From positions 62,001 to 126,000 of the forward strand of contig NZ_JBKFFP010000008.1 in assembly GCF_046506625.1 (NCBI RefSeq): DNA of 64,000 bases. The letters run 5' to 3'. This document shows, in pieces, positions 40,591-48,929 of this stretch. A program made the translations under genes and the position numbers. Source of the DNA: Zhengella sedimenti (GTDB taxonomy: Bacteria; Pseudomonadota; Alphaproteobacteria; Rhizobiales; Rhizobiaceae). How positions within the stretch are numbered: the stretch's first letter is position 1; each line of letters begins with the position of its first letter. Below the pieces are notes generated by a model that had not been told where the DNA came from, ran no database searches, and worked only from the letters and a program-made list of their open reading frames with translations.

Positions 40591-42128
40591 CGGGCGTCTC
40601 CATTCAGCAGGTCGCGGACACCGCAACAGGCGCCGATGCCGCCATCGGCGACAAGGCGGGCTGCGGCGGCGATGTCGCCGGCCAGGTAGCGGTCCTCGCC
40701 GACAGGCTCGATCCCGGACCGAATGGTCTTCATGAGCTTGGCCATGACGGGGCTCGTTGCGAGCGGGGCGCGGAATTCGACGCCCTGCGCCGCGCACATC
40801 AACTCGATGCCGACAATCGCATTGAGATTACGGTTCATGCGCGCCAGCCGCCGGGCCCCATGCGCGGCCATGGAGACATGGTCTTCCTGGTTCGCCGATG
40901 TGGGCGTGGAATCGATCGAACAGGGGTGGGCGAGATGCTTGTTCTCGCTCATCAGCGCGGCGGTCGTGACTTCCGCGATCATCAGGCCCGAATTCAGGCC
41001 CGGATCCGGGGTGAGGAAGGGTGGCAGGTCGTGCGACAGCGCCGGATCGACCACCAGCGCGACGCGGCGCTGGGCGATGGCGCCGATCTCGGCAATGGCA
41101 ATGGCGATCTGGTCGGCGGCAAAGGCGACGGGCTCGGCATGGAAATTGCCGCCCGAGACGATGATGCCGTCATCGACCAGCACGAGCGGATTGTCTGAGA
41201 CGGCATTGGCCTCGGTTTCCAGCGTCGTTCCGGCAAAGCGCAGCAGGTCCAGCGCCGCGCCGGTCACCTGGGGCTGGCAGCGGATGCAATAGGGGTCCTG
41301 CACGCGGGCATCGTCATCGCGATGGCTTTCGCGGATCTGCGACCCCTCCAGCATCGTGCGCATGGCGCGCGCCACGTCGATCTGGCCGCGATGACCGCGC
41401 AGGGCATGAATAGAGGGATGGAGCGGGGCGGTCGAGCCCATGATCGCGTCGGTGGACAGGCAGGAGGCTGCAACGGCCGCTTCGAGGTTGCGCATGGCAT
41501 CGAACAGTCCCGCCAGGGCGCAGGCGGTGGAAAACTGTGTCCCGTTGATCAGGCCGAGGCCTTCCTTCGGACCCAGTTCGACTGGCGTCAGCCCGGCCCT
41601 TTCAAGCGCGCGGGCGGCGGGCATCCGTTCGCCGTCCAGAAAGGCTTCCCCCTCCCCGATCATCGCGGCCGTCATGTGCGCCAGCGGCGCCAGATCGCCC
41701 GACGCGCCGACCGACCCCTGGTCGGGCACGACCGGCACCACGCCGTGCGCCAGCATGGCTTCCAGCAGTTCGATGGTCTGCGGGCGCAAGCCGGAGGCGC
41801 CACGCCCGACGGAGATCAGCTTGAGGACCATCATCAGACGGGTGGTGGCGATGTCGAGCGGTTCGCCGACGCCGCAGCAGTGGGAGAGAATCAGGTTGCG
41901 CTGAAGGCGCGCGGTGTCCTCCGGCCGGATGCGGATGCTGGCAAGCTTGCCGAATCCGGTGTTGACCCCGTAGATCGCCTCCTCTCCGCCAGCCGCCCGT
42001 TCGACTAGGCCTGCCGCTGCCGCCGCCCGGTCGCGCGCGCCGGCTTCCAGTGCCGCAGGCAGTTGCCCGCGCCAGATCGCCTCCAGTTGGTCCAGCGCCA
42101 CGGCGCCCGGTGCGAGAACGAAGGTCAT
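40587..42128 (-). CDS. hutH: Histidine ammonia-lyase HutH
   Basis: A 513-residue enzyme, the usual length. It deaminates histidine to urocanate. The residues that cyclise into the electrophilic MIO group are intact (A142-S143-G144 within DQGSVGASGDLAPL), as are YGVNTGFG near 53-60 and QEDHVSMAAHGARR near the end. ATG 42128 overlaps the hutI stop (ATGA). The upstream open frame runs into hutI in the wrong frame and is not part of the gene. Confidence 0.97.
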   Translation of the reverse strand: MTFVLAPGAVALDQLEAIWRGQLPAALEAGARDRAAAAAGLVERAAGGEEAIYGVNTGFGKLASIRIRPEDTARLQRNLILSHCCGVGEPLDIATTRLMMVLKLISVGRGASGLRPQTIELLEAMLAHGVVPVVPDQGSVGASGDLAPLAHMTAAMIGEGEAFLDGERMPAARALERAGLTPVELGPKEGLGLINGTQFSTACALAGLFDAMRNLEAAVAASCLSTDAIMGSTAPLHPSIHALRGHRGQIDVARAMRTMLEGSQIRESHRDDDARVQDPYCIRCQPQVTGAALDLLRFAGTTLETEANAVSDNPLVLVDDGIIVSGGNFHAEPVAFAADQIAIAIAEIGAIAQRRVALVVDPALSHDLPPFLTPDPGLNSGLMIAEVTTAALMSENKHLAHPCSIDSTPTSANQEDHVSMAAHGARRLARMNRNLNAIVGIELMCAAQGVEFRAPLATSPVMAKLMKTIRSGIEPVGEDRYLAGDIAAAARLVADGGIGACCGVRDLLNGDAR

Positions 42129-43312
42129 GCCCCGCCTCCAAAGATACGCATGTGCAGCGGGTTGAAGCCGATCCGGTAGGACAGTTCTGCCGGATGCTCC
42201 ACGTTCCACACCGCTAGGTCGGCGCGCATGCCGGCGTTGATCGTTCCGCAATCGGCCAGCCCGAGGGCGCGGGCGGCATGCCGCGTCACACCGGCCAGGG
42301 CCTCCTCCGGCGTCATGCGGAAAAGGGTGCAGGCCATGTTCATGGCCATCAGCAGGGAGGCCAGCGGCGAGGACCCCGGATTGCAATCGGTGGCGACGGC
42401 CATCGGGACGCCGTGTTCCCGGAACACCGCGACCGGGGGAAGCTGCGTTTCGCGCAGCGTGTAGAAGGCGCCGGGCAGGATCACGGCAACGCTTCCCGCA
42501 GCCGCCATGGCCGCCGCATCGCCGTCATCGGCATATTCGAGGTGATCGGCCGACAGGGCACCATACCGGGCGGCGAGGCGTGCGCCGCCCAGGTTCGACA
42601 ATTGCTCCGCATGCAGCTTGACCGGCAGTCCGCGTTCGCGCGCCTTGTCGAAAACGCGGCCGATCTGGCCCGGCGTGAAGGCGATGCCCTCGCAAAAACC
42701 ATCCACGGCGTCGGCAAGACCGGCATCGGCCGCCGCGTCCAGGGCCGGAAGGCAGACCTCGTCCAGATAGGCATCCGGGCGTCCCTTGTATTCCGGCGGG
42801 ACGGCATGGGCGCCAAGGAACGACGTGCGAACACGCACGGGCCTTGCCTTTTCGATGGCGCGCGCCGCGCGCAGCATCTTCAACTCGGTTTCGACGTCGA
42901 GGCCGTATCCGGATTTCACCTCGATGGCGCACACGCCCTCAGCCAGAAGGGCGTCGACCCTGGGCAGGGCGTCCGCCAGCAGTTCCGCCTCGCTTGCCGC
43001 GCGCGTGGCCGCCACGGTGGAGACGATGCCGCCCCCGGCCCGCGCGATCTCCTCATAGGTCGCGCCTTCCAGCCGCATCTCGAATTCACGGGCGCGGTTT
43101 CCACCATGGACAATGTGCGTATGGCAGTCGATCAGGCCCGGCGTGACAAGCCGGCCCTCCAGATCGGTCTCCGGCTGGCCGCGAAAACCGTCCGGGAGAT
43201 CGCCGGCCCTTCCCGCCCAGGCGATCCTTTCGCCCTCGACGGCAACCGCCCCGTCCCGCACCAGTCCGTAACCGGCGTCCATCGTGGCTAGCGTGGCGTT
43301 TGTCAGAAGCAT
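42125..43312 (-). CDS. hutI: Imidazolonepropionase HutI
   Basis: A 395-residue metal-dependent amidohydrolase that opens the imidazolone ring (third step). The metal motif H-x-H is at 64 and 66 (GLIDCHTHIVHGG), with KLHAEQLSNLGGARLAARYG and ATDCNPGSSP further on. It is the first gene of the leftward hut operon, and its promoter overlaps a perfect palindrome (see 43348-43363). Confidence 0.97.
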   Translation of the reverse strand: MLLTNATLATMDAGYGLVRDGAVAVEGERIAWAGRAGDLPDGFRGQPETDLEGRLVTPGLIDCHTHIVHGGNRAREFEMRLEGATYEEIARAGGGIVSTVAATRAASEAELLADALPRVDALLAEGVCAIEVKSGYGLDVETELKMLRAARAIEKARPVRVRTSFLGAHAVPPEYKGRPDAYLDEVCLPALDAAADAGLADAVDGFCEGIAFTPGQIGRVFDKARERGLPVKLHAEQLSNLGGARLAARYGALSADHLEYADDGDAAAMAAAGSVAVILPGAFYTLRETQLPPVAVFREHGVPMAVATDCNPGSSPLASLLMAMNMACTLFRMTPEEALAGVTRHAARALGLADCGTINAGMRADLAVWNVEHPAELSYRIGFNPLHMRIFGGGA

Positions 43313-43346
43313 GGCAAAGACCGTTGTAATGTGCGCTTATAATGGT

Positions 43347-43374
43347 ATTATGTATATACATAACGAGCTGTCAA
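43347..43374 (-). promoter_or_regulatory. Sigma-70-type promoter of the hutI-hutH-hutG-hutU-dctPQM operon
   Basis: On the minus strand TTGACA (43374-43369) is followed after 16 bases by CATAAT (43352-43347). The start point would fall about 30 bases before the hutI ATG. A match this good to the consensus is rare in this GC-rich window. Confidence 0.75.
43348..43363. promoter_or_regulatory. HutC operator
   Basis: TTATGTATATACATAA is a perfect 16-base palindrome that contains TGTATATACA, the core reported for HutC sites in Pseudomonas and Brucella. It fills the space between the -35 and -10 of the hutI promoter and lies in the shared hutI-hutF gap, so one repressor dimer could close both units. 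HutC is encoded at 44754-45455; urocanate is its usual inducer. Confidence 0.85.
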
Positions 43375-43386
43375 CAGGTGATTTGA

Positions 43387-44757
43387 ATGTTCCGGATCTG
43401 GGCTGAAAACGCATTGCTGCCAACGGGATGGGCCAGGGACGTGCGGGTCGGTGTCGGGCAAGACGGCGCGATCGCCGCTGTCGAAACCGGCGTGCAAGCC
43501 GGTGCCGGAGACCACAGGGCCGGCGTGCTGCTGCCGGCGCCGGCCAATGCGCACAGCCACGCCTTCCAGCGCGCCATGGCGGGTCTGACCGAGAAGCGGG
43601 GGCCCGATCCCTCCGACTCCTTCTGGACCTGGCGGCAACTGATGTTCCGCTTCCTGGACCGGCTGACGCCGGACCATGTCGAGGCCATTGCCGCCTTCGT
43701 GCAGATGGAGATGCTGGAAGCAGGCTATGCCGCCAATGTCGAGTTCCACTATCTGCACCACCAGCCGGGCGGCGTTCCCTATGCCAACCTGGCGGAGATG
43801 GCCGAACGGATCGCCGCCGCCACGGCGCAAACCGGCATCGGCCTGACGCTGCTGCCGGTGCACTACCAGTATGGTGGTTGCGACAGGCGTCCGCTTGGCG
43901 CCGGCCAGGTGCGCTTCGGCAATGACTTCGACCGTTTCACCCGCCTGCACGAGATGTCGTCCAGGATCGTGGCCGGCCTGCCCTCCGATTGCAGGACCGG
44001 TGTCGCACCCCACAGCCTGCGGGCCGTCTCGGCCGAGGACCTGGCGCGCCACCACGCGCTGGCCGCCGGCAATCCGTTCCACATGCACCTTGCCGAACAG
44101 GTTGCCGAAGTGGACGAGGTCGCCGCGGTCCTCGGCGCGCGTCCCGTGGAATGGATGCTCGACCATTTCGACGCCGGGCCGGACTGCTGCTTCATCCATT
44201 GCACCCAGATGCAGGCGCATGAGACGGCGGGCCTGGCGCATAGCGGCGCCATTGCCGGGCTTTGCCCGATCACGGAATCGAACCTCGGCGACGGCATCTT
44301 CGACGGCGTGCGCTGGTTTGGCGAAGGCGGGTCGGTCGCAATCGGTTCGGATTCCAACATCCGCATCGCCCTGTCGGAGGAGTTGCGCACGCTCGACTAT
44401 TCCCAGCGCCTGCGCGACCGCTCCCGGGCGGCATTGGCGGCGCCCGGCCTCTCGACGGGCCGCCGCCTCTTCGAGGCCGTTTGCGAAGGCGGCGCGAAAG
44501 CCTCGGGCCGGAATGCCGGCAGCTTGTCGGTCGGAAAACTAGCCGACATGGTTGCGCTCGACGCCGGTGCAATTGACCTTCAGGGGCGCAGCGGCGATAG
44601 CCTGATCGACAGTTTCGTCTTCGCGGGCGACGACCGGATGATATCGGATGTCTGGTCTGCCGGCCGGCACCTCGTTTCCGAAGGACGCCACCATGCCCGC
44701 GACACGATCATCGCCGCCTACAGGAAGGCGGTGCTGGAACTGGGGGACATGATTTGA
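43387..44757 (+). CDS. hutF: Formimidoylglutamate deiminase HutF
   Basis: A 456-residue amidohydrolase that converts N-formimidoylglutamate to N-formylglutamate, the fourth step in the HutF-HutG branch. The metal pair is H56 and H58 (PANAHSHAFQRAM), with FHMHLAEQVAEVDEV and GSDSNIRIALSEELRTLDYSQRLRDRSR later. ATG 43387 has AGGTG six bases upstream. It is transcribed away from hutI and followed by hutC with overlapping codons. Confidence 0.95.
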   Translation: MFRIWAENALLPTGWARDVRVGVGQDGAIAAVETGVQAGAGDHRAGVLLPAPANAHSHAFQRAMAGLTEKRGPDPSDSFWTWRQLMFRFLDRLTPDHVEAIAAFVQMEMLEAGYAANVEFHYLHHQPGGVPYANLAEMAERIAAATAQTGIGLTLLPVHYQYGGCDRRPLGAGQVRFGNDFDRFTRLHEMSSRIVAGLPSDCRTGVAPHSLRAVSAEDLARHHALAAGNPFHMHLAEQVAEVDEVAAVLGARPVEWMLDHFDAGPDCCFIHCTQMQAHETAGLAHSGAIAGLCPITESNLGDGIFDGVRWFGEGGSVAIGSDSNIRIALSEELRTLDYSQRLRDRSRAALAAPGLSTGRRLFEAVCEGGAKASGRNAGSLSVGKLADMVALDAGAIDLQGRSGDSLIDSFVFAGDDRMISDVWSAGRHLVSEGRHHARDTIIAAYRKAVLELGDMI

Positions 44758-45455
44758 CGGGTAGCGGGATCAGCGGCTGGCAATCGGTCCAGGACGAAGT
44801 GCTGCGCCGGATCCACAGCCGGCAATGGAAGCCCGGCGACACGATTCCCAATGAAGCGGAGTTATCGCTAGAATTCGGCTGCGCGCGCGCCACGGTCAAC
44901 CGGGCGCTCAGGAACCTGGCCGAGATGGGCCTGCTTGACCGCAAGCGCAAGGCGGGAACGCGGGTGGCCCTGCATCCGGTGCGCAAGGCCACCCTCGACA
45001 TCCCGGTCATCCGCCGCGATATCGAGGCCAAGGGCTTTTCCTACCGCTACTCGCTGATCTCCCGGTCGCTGCGCGAACCGCCCATCGACGTCATGGGACG
45101 GATGCAGACGCGCCAGGGTGACAGGCTTCTCCACGTCAAGGCGCTGCACATGGCGAACGGCCGACCCTACGTGTTCGAGAACCGCTGGATCAATCCGAAG
45201 GCGGTTCCCGATGCCCTCGACGTCGATTTCGAGACCAACAGCGCGAACGAGTGGCTTGTCGCCAATATCCCCTTCGAAGGCGGCGACATCACCTTCTCGG
45301 CCAAGACATCCGGGCCGGAAGACGCCCGCGTGCTGGATTGCGGCGAGGGCGAAGGCCTGTTCATCATCGACCGGAGCACGTGGACCGGCGGGCAGATCAT
45401 CACGTCGGTGCGGTTGACCTTCGCGCCGGGCTACAGGATGCATACCGAACTGTGA
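44754..45455 (+). CDS. hutC: Histidine utilisation repressor HutC (GntR family)
   Basis: A 233-residue GntR/HutC regulator: a winged helix at about 10-75 (WKPGDTIPNEAELSLEFGCARATVNRALRNLAEMGLLDRKRKAGTRV) and a UTRA ligand domain (IEAKGFSYRYSLISR onward, ending ITSVRLTFAPGYRMHTEL). It should repress hutI and hutF and be released by urocanate. Translation appears to start at TTG 44754, overlapping the hutF stop (TTGA); I see no better start that keeps the first helix. Confidence 0.93.
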   Translation: MTGSGISGWQSVQDEVLRRIHSRQWKPGDTIPNEAELSLEFGCARATVNRALRNLAEMGLLDRKRKAGTRVALHPVRKATLDIPVIRRDIEAKGFSYRYSLISRSLREPPIDVMGRMQTRQGDRLLHVKALHMANGRPYVFENRWINPKAVPDALDVDFETNSANEWLVANIPFEGGDITFSAKTSGPEDARVLDCGEGEGLFIIDRSTWTGGQIITSVRLTFAPGYRMHTEL

Positions 45456-45503
45456 TCCGCCCGCCACGGGCGCGCGGCCGCGGCACGGGAGCGAGGGATA
45501 TCC

Positions 45504-45690
45504 GTGGACGAACCGCAACTGCTCGTGGACCCGCACAAGGACGGCCTGCGCCAGCGGCCAAGTCCATTGTCGAGGCGGAAGAAGCGGAGATCGCGCTTTA
45601 CGAACGCAACCGGGCATTCGTGGGCTACGGTTTCGACATCGCCCGCAAATGCCGCGATTGGGGCGGTTCGATCCTGCGCGGGTTTCCCTC
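45504..45690 (+). pseudogene. Possible frameshifted gene remnant between hutC and tRNA-Arg
   Basis: A GTG at 45504 with GAGCGAGGG upstream begins VDEPQLLVDPHKDGLRQR. Near 45553 the protein-like reading moves to another frame, which gives AKSIVEAEEAEIALYERNRAFVGYGFDIARKCRDWGGS with normal codon use, but has no start of its own. The two together would make a small soluble protein. I do not recognise it; it may be a decayed gene, a sequencing error, or chance. Confidence 0.25.
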
Positions 45691-45753
45691 GTTCACGTCA
45701 CGGAGAAGGAGCCGGCATTCCCGGCGAAAATCAAAGCTGGACGCGGGAAAAAA

Positions 45754-45830
45754 TGGCGCACCCGAAAGGATTCGAACCTCTGACCCCCAGATTCGTAGTC
45801 TGGTGCTCTATCCAGCTGAGCTACGGGTGC
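45754..45830 (-). tRNA. tRNA-Arg (anticodon ACG)
   Basis: A full cloverleaf on the minus strand. The acceptor GCACCCG pairs with CGGGTGC, followed by an encoded G-CCA. The D-arm has AGCTCAGCTGGATAGAGC, and the anticodon stem-loop is CCAGA-CTACGAA-TCTGG with anticodon ACG. The T-arm contains GGTTCGAATCC. No integrase or attachment duplication is visible next to it. Confidence 0.97.
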
Positions 45831-45959
45831 GCTGTTGCCAAACCGGCAAACGGCGGAACCGGTCTGTGCCGACCGCCGTGGGCAGGTTCCTAACGAGTGT
45901 TGCGGACAATTGCAAGCACCCCGGATGACAAAATTGCCAAACCGGCCCAGTGCCGCTCG

Positions 45960-47459
45960 TCAGCCTGCCTGGCGGCGGTGCCGGCCGCGCATACTCTCCA
46001 GGTCGACGGGCTGATCGGGTATGGAAATGGCGAACTCGGTGTGCCCGCCGCGGCTTTCCACCAGTTCCAGCGTGCCGCCATGGGCACGCACCAGTTCAAG
46101 CGCAATGGCAAGGCCAAGGCCCGTGCCGCCGCTGCGCGCAGATCCCTTGAAGGCGGCGAACAGGTTGTCGCGGGCCTTCTTCGGCAGGCCCGGTCCGGTG
46201 TCGACGATGCGGATGACGGCAACCGCCCCTTCGCGCCGGGCCGTGACGCTGAGCCGCTTGACGATGGCCGCGTCGGCATCGCCATGGAGCGCCTGCACCG
46301 CATTGCGGCAAAGATTGGACAGGACGCGGAACATCTGCTCTGCGTCGCAATCGACCTCGAGCGCCTCGTCAACCCCGTTCTCGAAACGGATGGCTGCCCC
46401 GCCATCGACAGGCAGGATGGCGTGAACGTCGTCGACCAGCTGGCGCAGCAGGACCTTGCGCCGGACCGGGGGCGCTTCCTGCGCACGGCCATATTCCAGC
46501 ACCGACTGCGAATAGGTGACGGCACGGTCGAGCGTGCGCACGAGACGCGGCGCGAAGGCCTGGATCTTGGGATCGGTGGCGGTGGTCAGCCGGTCGGACA
46601 TGAGCTGGGCGGCGCCCAGGATATTGCGCATGTCGTGATTGATCTTGGAGACGGCGAGGCCGAGATCGGCCAGGCGCTTGCGCTCGCCCAGCGTCTTCTG
46701 CAGTTCCGCCTGCATGGCAGCGAGTTCACGCGTGGCAATACCCAGTTCGTCGCGCCGGTTCTCCGGGTGGATGATGCGGGCCGGATTGTCCGGCTCGGCT
46801 GCGAAAGCCAGCATCGAGCGCGTCATCGAGCGGACAGGCCGGATCATGACGCGGTTGATCACCGCGAAGACGAGGACGGCCGTCAGGACGGAGATGAACA
46901 GGGACAAGAGCACGATGTTGCGCGTGTAGACCAGCAGTTCGTCGCGCAGTCCGGCATCCGGCAGCACGATCTCGAAGTCCTGTGCCGTGGCGCCGACCCG
47001 GCCATGGATGCGCAACATGCGGTCGCCGCCGGAGACCAGCGTCGAGAACGCGGCCATGATGGAGCCGAGCGGATCGATGGGGGCGGAAACGTCGATGTGC
47101 TCGTCGACCATGGGAAGATGGCCGGCAGAGACGAGCATGCGCGACATGCCATCCTCGCGCACCGCGATCTGCAAGGCGCCGGTGGCGGCGATGATGTCCT
47201 CGCGCAGGGCCTCGGCCGTCTCCTCGGAATGCTCCCCCATCAGGAACAGGCCGGCGACGGCGGCCGTGTTGAGCTTGTCCTCGGCCCAGCGCAGCCGGAA
47301 ATTCGCGGCCGAAGGCGGAAAGATGAGCGTTTCGGCGATCAGCACGAAGACGGCCGTCAGCACGAGGAGCTTGACCGACAGCCCGCGGCCGAGCGGCACG
47401 CTGGCGACGGGATCGGCGATCCCGGCGGACAGATCCCCGTCAGTGTCCCTTGCGCTCAT
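45960..47459 (-). CDS. Membrane sensor histidine kinase
   Basis: 499 residues: a membrane helix at about 28-46, a periplasmic sensor of about 130 residues, a second helix (181-203), HAMP, then the kinase. The phospho-accepting histidine is H275 in SKINHDMRNILGAAQLM, an unusual H-D-M-R-N box in place of H-E-L-R-T. The ATP-binding part has LSNLCRNAVQAL (N box), VDTGPGLP (G1) and GGTGLGLAIALELVRAHGG (G2). No response regulator is adjacent. It follows the flavoprotein gene after 20 bases on the same strand and probably shares its message. Confidence 0.9.
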   Translation of the reverse strand: MSARDTDGDLSAGIADPVASVPLGRGLSVKLLVLTAVFVLIAETLIFPPSAANFRLRWAEDKLNTAAVAGLFLMGEHSEETAEALREDIIAATGALQIAVREDGMSRMLVSAGHLPMVDEHIDVSAPIDPLGSIMAAFSTLVSGGDRMLRIHGRVGATAQDFEIVLPDAGLRDELLVYTRNIVLLSLFISVLTAVLVFAVINRVMIRPVRSMTRSMLAFAAEPDNPARIIHPENRRDELGIATRELAAMQAELQKTLGERKRLADLGLAVSKINHDMRNILGAAQLMSDRLTTATDPKIQAFAPRLVRTLDRAVTYSQSVLEYGRAQEAPPVRRKVLLRQLVDDVHAILPVDGGAAIRFENGVDEALEVDCDAEQMFRVLSNLCRNAVQALHGDADAAIVKRLSVTARREGAVAVIRIVDTGPGLPKKARDNLFAAFKGSARSGGTGLGLAIALELVRAHGGTLELVESRGGHTEFAISIPDQPVDLESMRGRHRRQAG

Positions 47460-47479
47460 GGCATCTCCGCGTTCCCGCG

Positions 47480-48907
47480 TCACCCGAACATTCGCAGAAA
47501 GCCGATCAGCCTGCGAACCCAGGGATTGCGCGTCGAAGCGGAATAATAGGAGACCGCGGCCCGTTTTCCAATTTCGCTCATGGTCGGATAGGGCGGCACG
47601 TATCCGGCGATGTCGCGAACGGTCATTCCCTTCGACAGGGCCAGCGCCCAAAGGTTGATCATCTCGCCGGCATGGGCGCCGGCAATGGTGGCGCCGAGAA
47701 TGCGTCCCTTGCGGCCGGTCACCACCTTGATGAGCCCCTCGGTCCTGTGCTCGGCCTGGGCCCGGTCGTTCTCGGCATACGGCCAGCGCAGGACGGATAT
47801 GCGGCCATGGCGCTCGCGCGCGGCATCCTCGGTCAGACCGACATGGGCAAGTTCCGGATCGGTGTAGGTGACCCATGGGATGATGCCGTCATTGGCACGC
47901 GCGGGCAGGCGGAACAGGAGCGGACGGAGCACCAGGCCACCGTGATAGCCCGCCACATGGGTGAATTGCAGCCCGCCGGCGACATCGCCGATGGCATAGA
48001 CACGGCGGTTGGTGGTTCGCAGCTTGTCGCTGACCTTGATGCCACGGCGGTCATGGGCGATGCCGGCCTTGTCGAGGTCAAGCCCCTCGACGTTGACGGC
48101 CCTGCCGGCGGCTACGAGCAGATGCGTTCCGTCGATCGCTGCCGGCCCGTCCGGCGCCTCGACATGGACGCGGACGCCGGCCTTGCCGCGCGCTTCCACC
48201 AGCGTCACCTTCGTCTTTTCGCGGATGTCCACGCCCTCGGCGGACAACCGGCGCAGCACCACGGCAGCCAGTTCGGGATCGTCCTTGCCGAGCGCCCGGG
48301 CAGCCTCCAGCACGGTCACGTCAGAGCCGAGCCGGCGGTGGGCCTGCGCCATTTCCATGCCGATGGGGCCGCCGCCGATGATGACGAGATGACCGGGCTT
48401 GCGGGTCTGCTCGAACAGGGTTTCGTTGGTGAGATAGTCGACCGAATCAAGACCGGGGATCGGCGGCACGAGCGGCGAGGACCCGGTGGCGATGACGAAA
48501 CGGCGGGCGCGGATTTCCACGTCCCCGGCCACCACGGTCCGCTTGTCGGTGAAACGGCCATGGGCCTGAACGACCCGGACGCCCAGCGCGGTGAAGCGCT
48601 CGACGCTGTCATTGGGCGCGATCGCCTCGATCACGCCCTGCACATGGCGGTTGACCTGGCCGAAATTGACCTGCGGTTCGACATCGGCCATGCCGAAGCG
48701 CGAGGCGTGGCGCATGGCCTCCGCCTGCTTGGCAGCGGCGAGCAGCGCCTTCGACGGCACGCAGCCGTAATTGAGGCAGTCGCCGCCCATCCTGCCTTTC
48801 TCGACAAGCACGACCTCGACGCCGAACGCCGCCGCGGCGGCCGCGACGGTCAGTCCGCCGGAACCGCCGCCGATGACGCAGATATCCGGGGTCAGCACTT
48901 CACCCAT
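47480..48907 (-). CDS. FAD-dependent dithiol-disulfide oxidoreductase (dihydrolipoamide dehydrogenase/mercuric reductase family)
   Basis: 475 residues. FAD motif VIGGGSGGLTVAAAAAAFG; redox-active cysteines C44 and C49 (GGDCLNYGCVPSK); NAD(P) motif VIIGGGPIGMEMAQAHRRLG; and the dimerisation domain. The usual C-terminal H-P-T motif that supplies the catalytic base reads Y-P-T here (PPYPTMSEIGKR), so this is not a normal lipoamide dehydrogenase. Its place beside a TVP38 membrane gene is typical of a group in which the two are often fused. The substrate is unknown. The ATG has a strong GGAGGGA site. Confidence 0.88.
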   Translation of the reverse strand: MGEVLTPDICVIGGGSGGLTVAAAAAAFGVEVVLVEKGRMGGDCLNYGCVPSKALLAAAKQAEAMRHASRFGMADVEPQVNFGQVNRHVQGVIEAIAPNDSVERFTALGVRVVQAHGRFTDKRTVVAGDVEIRARRFVIATGSSPLVPPIPGLDSVDYLTNETLFEQTRKPGHLVIIGGGPIGMEMAQAHRRLGSDVTVLEAARALGKDDPELAAVVLRRLSAEGVDIREKTKVTLVEARGKAGVRVHVEAPDGPAAIDGTHLLVAAGRAVNVEGLDLDKAGIAHDRRGIKVSDKLRTTNRRVYAIGDVAGGLQFTHVAGYHGGLVLRPLLFRLPARANDGIIPWVTYTDPELAHVGLTEDAARERHGRISVLRWPYAENDRAQAEHRTEGLIKVVTGRKGRILGATIAGAHAGEMINLWALALSKGMTVRDIAGYVPPYPTMSEIGKRAAVSYYSASTRNPWVRRLIGFLRMFG

Positions 48908-48929
48908 GACATGTCCCTCCGTGTGCCGC

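Noticed and set aside
45754..45830. tRNA gene as an attachment site for an integrated element
   Set aside because: There is no integrase gene nearby and no repeated copy of the tRNA 3' end was seen in the neighbouring sequence.
45504..45893. A plus-strand frame containing the phrase MAHPKGFEPLTPRFVVW
   Set aside because: That phrase is the well-known false translation of the reverse strand of a tRNA gene; the tRNA-Arg lies at 45754-45830. Only the part before it is kept as a possible remnant.
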